Assembly (NCBI GenBank): GCA_047616325.1
Contig: JBLHGN010000065.1
Span: 1-15,161, forward strand
DNA: 15,161 nt
Origin: JBLHGN01 sp047616325
GTDB taxonomy: Bacteria; Pseudomonadota; Gammaproteobacteria; Pseudomonadales; Cellvibrionaceae
Reading direction: 5' to 3'
Each line of letters opens with the position of its first letter. Positions within the stretch are counted from its first letter, which is position 1. The notes under the pieces were generated by a model. That model was not told the DNA's origin, did not search any database, and saw nothing but the letters and a program-made list of their open reading frames with translations. The position numbers and the translations under genes were made by a program. Shown piece by piece: positions 1 to 5,357 of this stretch.

Positions 1-38
1 TCTTCTGGTGAGCTATCAGGTGTGACTATGTTGATCAT
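1..38 (-). CDS. 5' end of an unidentified minus-strand gene (partial)
   Basis: An open frame starts with ATG at 38 on the minus strand, reads MINIVTPDSSPE and leaves the window at its left edge. An AGAGG-like purine stretch lies about 8-12 bases upstream and could be a ribosome binding site. Twelve residues are too few to identify a family. Its position downstream of the hsdM/winged-helix scar on the same strand would fit another gene of a former restriction-modification locus, but that is only inference. Confidence 0.25.
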   Translation of the reverse strand, partial: MINIVTPDSSPE

Positions 39-175
39 GGGCTGCGCCTCTGGAGTGTGGGAATTGGGACGAATTATACAAGAACATAGATTATTTTATT
101 AGTCACTGTTGCTTACCGAAAGCTCACATTAATAAGTCCTGATTTTCTTGTTGCTGCGACTAATGAAATAGTTAC

Positions 176-289
176 TTAGCGACTGTACCACGTTGCACGC
201 CCCTTACCATGTCGTTGAATTCGCCCTGCATTCACCAACTCCCGTAATCTAACTTTAAGCGTATTTTGGTTTGCTCCGGTTAATTCAAC
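176..289 (-). pseudogene. C-terminal winged-helix fragment
   Basis: The minus-strand frame ending at the TAA at 176-178 reads VELTGANQNTLKVRLRELV and then NAGRIQRHGKGRATWYSR. This has the look of the last winged helix-turn-helix of a longer protein: a recognition-helix-like NTLKVRLRELV, then a wing with HGKGRATWY. Such tails are common in AlbA-type ATP-binding proteins and Fic-type proteins found inside restriction-modification loci. An ATG pair at 308-313 is in frame, but a stop lies directly before it and no full-length domain precedes it, so this is treated as a gene remnant. The upstream join to an HsdM-like start looks like a deletion junction. Confidence 0.5.
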
Positions 290-341
290 CGGCCTCTTTC
301 CAGAGCACATCATCTATATTTTTAAAAGTTTGTTCCAACAT
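285..341 (-). pseudogene. 5' fragment of an HsdM-like type I methylase gene
   Basis: From the ATG at 341 the minus strand encodes MLEQTFKNIDDVLWKEAG and then TGA at 285-287. I recognise this as the usual start of HsdM, the DNA methylase subunit of many type I restriction-modification systems, where the protein normally continues with a Cys-Thr-Thr-Glu-Leu segment. Here the frame stops right after the Gly codon and runs into an unrelated winged-helix tail in another frame. The simplest reading is an internal deletion that removed most of hsdM and the N-terminal part of a downstream gene. The match rests on memory of a short N-terminal signature, so it is moderately secure. Confidence 0.5.
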
Positions 342-411
342 CTATCGTTTTCGTCCTATACACATAAGCGTTTTTCATATAATTGCCGCATTACTTTTTA
401 ATTAAAATTTT

Positions 412-1656
412 CTATTGCCAGAGTGTATTCATCGGTACCGCATAACAATTGTCTTGAGTCAGCGGCAAGGTGTTATTGCCACAATAGAGTAAGATGCCAC
501 CCTGAAAGCGCTTACCTGCCTGAGCGGCCAAACGGGCCAGACCTGCACTGTCTTTTGGGTTGATACTGGCTGCTTTTTTTACTTCTACTCCCCAAAGCTG
601 TTGGCCACGTTCTATCACCAGGTCAACTTCTACCTGGTCTTTATCGCGGTAATGGCTGAATTTAAAATCACTGCCTATCCAGCTGGCCTGACAAATAAGC
701 TGCTGAACGACAAAACTTTCTAATACAGGGCCAAAATTGCTTTTATGGTTATTCCAGTCGTCGGTTTTTAACCCGCTGAGTGTTGTCGCAAGGCCGGAAT
801 CAATAACGTGTACTTTGGGTGTCTTCACCAATCGTTTGGACTGGTTACGATGCCAGGCGGAAAGTCTGCGCACTAAAAACAGGCGCTCAAGTATGCTCAA
901 GTATTTTTCAGTGGTCTCCCGGGTCATTTTTAACTCATTAGCCATGCTACTGACATTGAGTAAAGTGCCTGTCCGGTAGGCCAGCATTTCCATCAAGGCG
1001 AGCATTTCATCTTCATCCCGAATGGCCGCAATATCTTTAACATCGCGCTGAATAATGGCATTCAGATATTGCCGATGCCATTGTCTGGCTCTGGCAGCCG
1101 AGCGAGTATTCGGTTCTGGGTAGCCACCCTGGCATACAGCTTCAGCGACACCCTCAATAACACTCTGCTCTCCAATGATTTGCGGCGCTATTTTTCCGCT
1201 AATCAAAGAGCTAAGCAGGGAGTTTTTATTGCGGTGCTTCTCTTGTTCCGTTAATGGAAACAGGTTTAATACTTCAACTCTCCCTGCCAGGGATTCTTGT
1301 ACCTTTGGTAATAGCAACAGATTCGCCGAACCTGTCAGCAGAAAGCGACCAGGTGTTCTGCGCTGATCAACAGCAGCCTTGATCGCTGGTAATAATTCAG
1401 GTGCTCGCTGCACCTCATCTAAAATCACTTGTTCTGGCAAGCCCTGAATAAACCCCGTAGGGTCTTGTTGCGCAGTGTTCAGTAGTGTGCTGTCGTCAAA
1501 GCTGATGTAGGAATAATCAGGGCAGTATTCCCTGGCTAACGTGGTTTTACCCACCTGGCGAGGCCCGAGTAAGCAGACGACTGGAGTATCGCTTAGTGCT
1601 TCCAGCAGCAGTGGGGCGATAACTCTTGGTAGTAATGATTTAGCCATAGCGTCCAT
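412..1656 (-). CDS. AAA-type ATPase with DUF4143 domain
   Basis: The 414-residue protein has a P-loop GPRQVGKTT at 31-39, a Walker B strand VILDE at 77-81 and a sensor-1-like LLTGSAN at 106-112. A helical/winged region follows (LMEMLAYRTGTLLNVSSMANEL, about 220-245), then a C-terminal DUF4143 domain with a nuclease-like EVDLVIERG...WGVEVK pattern at about 340-360. The length and order are those of the widespread AAA_14/DUF4143 family. Its substrate is generally unknown, and it is often found on islands and near restriction systems. The start at 1656 is favoured because the conserved N-terminal PRVIAPLLLEAL block is complete; a second ATG three codons in is possible. No good ribosome binding site is visible, and a transposon-end-like repeat begins only about 11 bases upstream, so the original promoter may have been displaced. 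The gene looks intact. Confidence 0.85.
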   Translation of the reverse strand: MDAMAKSLLPRVIAPLLLEALSDTPVVCLLGPRQVGKTTLAREYCPDYSYISFDDSTLLNTAQQDPTGFIQGLPEQVILDEVQRAPELLPAIKAAVDQRRTPGRFLLTGSANLLLLPKVQESLAGRVEVLNLFPLTEQEKHRNKNSLLSSLISGKIAPQIIGEQSVIEGVAEAVCQGGYPEPNTRSAARARQWHRQYLNAIIQRDVKDIAAIRDEDEMLALMEMLAYRTGTLLNVSSMANELKMTRETTEKYLSILERLFLVRRLSAWHRNQSKRLVKTPKVHVIDSGLATTLSGLKTDDWNNHKSNFGPVLESFVVQQLICQASWIGSDFKFSHYRDKDQVEVDLVIERGQQLWGVEVKKAASINPKDSAGLARLAAQAGKRFQGGILLYCGNNTLPLTQDNCYAVPMNTLWQ

Positions 1657-1666
1657 ATGCTGGTTA

Positions 1667-1706
1667 TGTTGTCGTCTAATTGACTGCTATACTACCGTCT
1701 AATTGC
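1667..1706 (+). repeat. Transposon-end-like repeat, copy A
   Basis: The sequence starts TGTTGT and continues CGTCTAATTGACTGC; the CGTCTAATTG core recurs 23 bases later at 1696. A copy of the whole unit, with 29 of 34 core positions identical, lies at 1926-1959 in the same orientation. A terminal TGT followed by spaced short repeats is the layout of Tn7/Tn402-type transposon ends, where the repeats are transposase binding sites. No cognate transposase is in the window, so a regulatory role for the adjacent ATPase gene is the alternative. Confidence 0.45.
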
Positions 1707-1747
1707 ATAGCTTAAAAGGGCGCTAAGTAAAATGCTTATATTTCAAC

Positions 1748-1810
1748 GTGTCGATCACATCGACATATCAGGCTGTTATGTCGATATAATTGAAAAACAT
1801 CGATATGTTA
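1748..1810. repeat. TGTCGAT inverted-repeat cluster
   Basis: A perfect 9-base inverted repeat, ATCGACATA (1759-1767) and TATGTCGAT (1777-1785), is separated by nine bases. A further TGTCGAT lies at 1749-1755 and a related ATCGATATGT at about 1799-1808. Several copies of one short motif in both orientations within some 60 bases suggests protein binding sites, either operators or a second transposon end. It lies between the two copies of the CGTCTAATTG repeat. Confidence 0.45.
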
Positions 1811-1918
1811 GGATTTGTTGGTACTGAAAGAAAAGGGGCTGACAAGATTATGTATACATATTTTGATTTTCTAACCCTACTTTTGCGTTATGTATAGAAA
1901 ATATAGTTTTAATGTGCC

Positions 1919-1959
1919 TGTTATCCGTCTAATTGACTGCCACTCTATCGTCAAATTGC
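1919..1959 (+). repeat. Transposon-end-like repeat, copy B
   Basis: This is the partner of the unit at 1667-1706. It begins TGTTATC, contains CGTCTAATTGACTGC at 1926-1940, and has a second, diverged core (CGTCAAATTG) at 1949, keeping the same 23-base internal spacing. The same orientation and 253-base offset suggest either a reiterated transposon end or two related insertions. Confidence 0.45.
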
Positions 1960-1979
1960 TTGTTTCAAATATCGTATCA

Positions 1980-2006
1980 TTGAGAAGCTGGGAGCTAACT
2001 TCTCAA
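1980..2006. other. Hairpin, 8-bp stem
   Basis: TTGAGAAG (1980-1987) and CTTCTCAA (1999-2006) form a perfect stem with an 11-base loop. It is followed at once by a second small hairpin, CAAAAAT (2004-2010) with ATTTTTG (2015-2021). The run of T in the second arm makes the pair faintly terminator-like, but no gene clearly ends here. Confidence 0.35.
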
Positions 2007-2212
2007 AAATGACAATTTTTGATCAAGACAACAACAGTGCTCTCCTATTTTATGAAATTTTAGTGGTGAATTATTGAGCTGTTGAGAGGCGCAGAGGAAT
2101 AGGATTCGCATGGCTAAATGGTTAGATTTTATGTAACACTTAAAGTAACATCGTTATTTTTTATTATTAAATAAATCAAGTAAAAACATACAGTTATAGA
2201 TTTAAATCAAGT

Positions 2213-2228
2213 CCTCTCCTGGGTACCA
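2213..2228 (+). repeat. tRNA 3'-end-like sequence, copy 1 (possible att site)
   Basis: CCTCTCCTGGGTACCA has the form of the last 16 bases of a tRNA: five T-stem bases, a seven-base acceptor strand CCTGGGT, a discriminator A and CCA. The preceding ATCAAGT resembles a decayed T-loop. CCTGGGTACCA matches my recollection of a tRNA-Leu acceptor end. No body of a tRNA precedes it. A second copy at 2385-2400 suggests attachment-site remnants of an integrative element. Confidence 0.4.
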
Positions 2229-2384
2229 AATATAAATCAGCAGTAATTCGGCTTTACCCCCCTCAAAAAAAATAACCGTTCCCCGAACCGAAAAGAGGCT
2301 CACAAACGCAACGCGATTGAAACGTTCGGCAATGCAGCGAAGCCCCAACGGGGTCAAAGCAGCTTCAAGGCTATTTTGATTAAC

Positions 2385-2400
2385 CCTCTCCTGGGCACCA
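2385..2400 (+). repeat. tRNA 3'-end-like sequence, copy 2 (possible att site)
   Basis: CCTCTCCTGGGCACCA is identical to the copy at 2213-2228 except for one C/T change, in the same orientation and 172 bases away. Sequence on either side is unrelated between the copies, so only the short core is shared, as expected of attachment cores. No integrase gene lies nearby. Confidence 0.4.
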
Positions 2401-2530
2401 TTATACTAGGACAGGAGAAATCGGTAGAGTCAAAGCGAAAAACCTCAATAACATATCTGAAGCAGAATTTTCTTATCAATACATAGAAAAGGATTTGTAC
2501 GCTTTCATTGAGGGAGAGCGGTATTATTAG
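2390..2530 (+). pseudogene. Possible 3' remnant of a plus-strand gene
   Basis: An open frame without a start codon reads RTGEIGRVKAKNLNNISEAE and continues FSYQYIEKDLYAFIEGERYY to a TAG at 2528-2530. Its composition is protein-like, and it begins just after the second tRNA-end-like repeat, which fits a gene cut at an insertion boundary. It converges on and overlaps the end of the HEPN gene by about 26 bases. I do not recognise a family; it may be chance. Confidence 0.2.
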
Positions 2531-2984
2531 AATTCTTGTAGGCCATATTTATAGCTGCTGCAATATGCTGTAATGTCCAAATACTATTGGGGTGCAGCAT
2601 ATTTGAACCATGAGCAAGTGTATTTCGTAAATCAGGAGCAGCTTTGACGAACTTACCCACTAAGTCTAATGAATCTAGTGCTGCTTTAATTTCCTCTTCA
2701 GGCGATTCTTCAATAGGGATGCTATCACCCTCCTTTTTCAAGACACCAGATTGAATCACATCATACATTTCATTTTGTCTTGCTTTTCGGTATGCAATCT
2801 CCTCACGATATGAAAAATCTTCATTTTTTAGCCAGCCGCTCGTTCGTGCATATTTCAGCAAAGCACGTAACATAGGAGGATCTTTATCTGGATTTTCGTT
2901 AATATAGAGCTGTTTTAGCGCCATCTCTAAACTTGCATAAGCTACCATCTCAGAGACTTGATGAAAGCGATACACAAAGGGCAT
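2505..2984 (-). pseudogene. HEPN-type protein, N-terminus truncated by an IS
   Basis: The frame encodes about 159 residues, mostly helical. It carries LRNTLAHG at 119-126, an Arg-x4-His pattern (R120, H125) of the kind that marks HEPN nuclease-like domains, used by many toxins and defence proteins to cut RNA. The nominal start at 2984 lies inside the neighbouring ISL3 transposase sequence. The first residues (MPFVYRF) are simply the antisense of the transposase's IHKGH segment, so the native N-terminus is missing. An internal Met at residue 13 could restart translation. No antitoxin partner is visible beside it. The family call rests on the motif and helical character only. Confidence 0.5.
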
Positions 2985-3731
2985 AAATACCTAACGCTGG
3001 CCTACCAGGTCGATCGCGACAATACGCGCTTACTGTGGATTGTAGAAGAGCGAACTGAAAAAACGATTCGCGCCTTCTTTGAGTTTCTTGGTCCAGAAAG
3101 AAGTCAACTATTAAAACATGTGTACTCTGACATGTGGCAACCCTATGTCAAGGTAATCTCAGAAATGGCCACCCAGGCGCTACATATATTGGATCGATTT
3201 AATGTTGTAGCTATGCGGCATAAGGCCATCGATGAAATTCGTGCGGGTGAACACAAGCAGTTAGTCGCCGACGGCTATGAGCCTGTTTTAAGGAAGTCTC
3301 GATGGTGCCTACTTAAGCGAAAACAGAATTTAACGTAGAATCAAGATATGAAATTGAAAACCTTGCTTGAATATAATTTGAAGAGCGTTAGGGCCTACCT
3401 GCTAAAAGAAGAATTCCATGCTTTCTGGGAATATGTATCTCCTTATTGGGCCGAACAATACCTTGACCGATGGTGTACTAGAGTAATGCGTGCTCGGCTC
3501 GAACCCATGAAAAAAGTCATCAAGACAATTCGCCGGCACAAGCCTCTTATATTGAATTGGTTTAGAGCAAAATAAGCATACTCAAGCGGCATTGTGGAGG
3601 GGCTAAATACCAAGGTAAAACTCACTACGAGAAAATCGTATGGTTTCAAAACCTATAAATGCGCTGAAATAGCCTTGTATCACTCGCTTGGGCGGTTACC
3701 CACTCCAGAAATGACCCACAGATTTTACTAA
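2958..3731 (+). pseudogene. ISL3-family transposase, truncated and with two stops
   Basis: One reading frame gives the central and C-terminal parts of an ISL3-type transposase: KGHKYLTLAYQVDRD, a VYSDMWQPY block with the second catalytic Asp, LDRFNVVA, RAGEHKQLV, KSRWCLLKRKQNLT, LKSVRAYLLKEEF, VMRARLEPMKKV and a final GIVEGLNTKVKL block with the catalytic Glu. The frame is broken by a TAG at 3336-3338 and a TAA at 3573-3575, and ends with TAA at 3729-3731. Because flanking residues align straight through both stops, these are point nonsense mutations and not frameshifts. The N-terminal zinc-finger/HTH part and the first catalytic Asp are absent. The left edge, about 2960, has joined into the HEPN gene. 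The element cannot move by itself. Confidence 0.85.
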
Positions 3732-3745
3732 CGAGGCAAATAATA

Positions 3746-4391
3746 AGGGTTTTTCAGGATTATGCCGAACTTCTGATGGATCAAATAGAGCGTCATGTTT
3801 TAGACGATGAAACTATTCCCGCCAAGGAAAAAATTTACACAATTTTTCAACCGCACACTGAATGGATTAGCAAGGGTAAAGCGGGGCTTTAGTTGAACTT
3901 GGTGTTAAAGTCTGCATTATGGAAGATCAATATCAGTTTATTTTACATCACGAAGTCATGGAAAAAACTCAAGATGTTGATGTAGCCGTGTCGATGGTGA
4001 CACAAACGCAAGTGCATTTCCCATCGCTCAACTCCTGTAGTTTTGATAGAGGTTTTCATAGCCCCTCCAACCAGGTGGAATTAAGCACACACTTGGGTAC
4101 AGCTTGTACTTCCTAAAAAAGGGAAAATGTCTGCGGAAGAAAAATTAAAAGTACACGCACCAGAATACAAAAAAGTACGGCGTCAGCATTCGGCGATGGA
4201 ATCGGCTGTAAATGCACTGGAGCAACACGGTCTTGACCGTTGCTGATCATGGGATTGACGGTTTTAAGCGTTATGTTGCATTAGGTGTTTTAGCCCGCAA
4301 CCTACAGCGCATTGGCCTCATACTCACGGAAAAAGAGCGCGCTGAAATATTACGAAAGCAGCGACGCCAACCATACTGCCAAGCCGCTTAG
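3746..4391 (+). pseudogene. ISNCY-type transposase remnant with frameshifts
   Basis: Pieces of a transposase C-terminal half appear in shifting frames: DYAELLMDQIERHVL and IFQPHTEWISKGKAG (3746-3892); MEDQYQFILHHEVMEKTQDVD to FPSLNSCSFDRGFHSPSNQ (3919-4080); LPKKGKMSAEEK and RRQHSAMESAVNALEQHGLDRC (about 4108-4245); and DHGIDGFKRYVALGVLARNL to the TAG at 4389-4391. The HTEWI, SFDRGF and HSA-ES-NALE-HGLDRC blocks are those I associate with ISNCY-group transposases. At least three frameshifts separate the pieces and the N-terminal half is missing, beginning right after the ISL3 remnant. The gene is dead. The open segment at 3919-4116 is part of it and not a separate gene. Confidence 0.75.
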
Positions 4392-4469
4392 CGGCACTTA
4401 AATTGGTTCTTGCATTACGATCGCAGCGGAAGAAGCAGGGCTTCAGGAGGGAGCCTTGAGCCAAAAATG

Positions 4470-4494
4470 TTATTGATCGTATAATGATCAATAA
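4470..4494. promoter_or_regulatory. Perfect 9-bp inverted repeat, operator-like
   Basis: TTATTGATC (4470-4478) and GATCAATAA (4486-4494) form a perfect inverted repeat with a seven-base AT-rich centre. The TTGAT...ATCAA arms resemble half-sites of FNR/Anr-type regulators, but those use a four-base spacer, so that assignment does not hold. It may be an operator for a lost gene or an insertion-sequence end. Confidence 0.3.
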
Positions 4495-4693
4495 ATTGTT
4501 TTCAAGATTAGAGTTCCTGAAGCAAAAAGCACAGATAGGTCCACCTGGCCCAGCGTGTTGTGGTCATATTTTGACCGCCACGCCATTACTGAAGAAAACA
4601 GGGGTTTTCGTGCGGGCACTAAGTAGCTTTTTCCTCGCTTGAAACCATTCAGCATTACATTCACCCGCTCATTGTCACTTAGAAAAATCCTTT

Positions 4694-4852
4694 ATGCGAA
4701 AGCATTTTCAGGGCGAGCCGTATTCCATTATCGTGTGCTATCAAACCGGCCCCTTGCTTAAAGACACTGGCATTATGCGGAAAGTTGCAGCGCTTAATAA
4801 TATGCGTGTGTGTTTTGTCGGCAATATTGAAGTGCTTTTGGCTTTTGGCTGA
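4694..4852 (+). CDS. Orphan short open frame, possible gene remnant
   Basis: This 52-codon frame begins MRKHFQGEPYSIIVCYQTGP and ends with IEVLLAFG before TGA. The beta-strand-like SIIVCYQT and MRVCFVGNIEVLLA runs look like real protein sequence, but I recognise no family and see no clear ribosome binding site. It sits in a decayed region and may be a scrap of a larger gene. Confidence 0.2.
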   Translation: MRKHFQGEPYSIIVCYQTGPLLKDTGIMRKVAALNNMRVCFVGNIEVLLAFG

Positions 4853-5143
4853 GGGGTTTAGCGGAGTAAAAATTGCTGGGTGATGTCTGCAGAGTGATGT
4901 GTCGTTCGGCGCACGTTTTTTGTGCTGTATATTTAATGTGCTAAGTGTTTATCGTGCAAAAATAGTTTTTGTTGTTCATTTTAAAAACATCTAATCAATT
5001 TGATGCAGATTTGATTGCTTTTTAGTAACAGTATTTTCGTTTCGCCCATTTTTGTGCCGACCTGGTTTCAAAACAGTGCGTTTATTTTCTTTTCATGATG
5101 AAATTCGCGTCAATACGTTAACTCTGCGTCACATTTAGATGTA

Positions 5144-5159
5144 TGGCACGTTAACTGCT
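5144..5159 (+). promoter_or_regulatory. Candidate sigma-54 promoter
   Basis: TGGCACGTTAACTGCT matches the sigma-54 (RpoN) consensus TGGCACG-N4-TTGCW with a single mismatch. It has the invariant GG and GC dinucleotides at the required ten-base spacing. Transcription would begin near 5170 and run into the kinase gene, leaving a leader of about 190 bases. Chemotaxis and motility genes in gammaproteobacteria are often RpoN-dependent. No enhancer-binding site has been identified. Confidence 0.5.
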
Positions 5160-5357
5160 AAGTTTGCTGAGTATGCTCGTTTTCTGAAAAATATATTTTT
5201 TGCTAATGTTCAACCTTAGTATGTTTTGCCATTTATCACTCTTACAAAACATTTTTGCGGCGAACCTTTTGGAGTTTTGGCGAACGTGAAGGCTGACATT
5301 TAAGGGTGGACTTAGTCTAAAAACAAACATTTCGTAGTTAAATATTTGGGGGTTATA

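Larger units (their letters stand above)
1657..2504. other. Gene-free stretch with repeat clusters
   Basis: I see no convincing gene in these 848 bases apart from a possible 3' remnant at 2390-2530. The stretch is AT-rich and holds transposon-end-like direct repeats (1667-1706, 1919-1959), an inverted-repeat cluster (1748-1810), hairpins at 1980-2006 and 2004-2021, and two tRNA-3'-end-like sequences (2213-2228, 2385-2400). It looks like accumulated boundaries of past insertions. Confidence 0.6.
4392..5357. other. Long intergenic stretch before the kinase gene
   Basis: These 966 bases contain no convincing gene. Notable are a small hairpin (GCCGC, GCGGC) at the end of the ISNCY remnant, a perfect inverted repeat at 4470-4494, an orphan 52-codon frame at 4694-4852, and a candidate sigma-54 promoter at 5144-5159. 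Two GGCGAAC copies lie close to the kinase start (5259-5265 and 5279-5285), 20 bases apart. The left part looks like decayed accessory DNA; the right third is the kinase operon's regulatory region. Confidence 0.55.

Noticed and set aside
3443..3649. Minus-strand 68-codon open frame
   Set aside because: It lies antisense to the ISL3 transposase remnant, which has clear family motifs on the plus strand; no family-like sequence is visible in it.
3919..4116. Plus-strand 65-codon open frame as a separate gene
   Set aside because: Its sequence is the middle of an ISNCY-type transposase and continues in other frames on both sides after frameshifts.
4470..4494. FNR/Anr binding site
   Set aside because: The arms resemble TTGAT and ATCAA, but the gap between them is too long for the four-base spacer those regulators require.
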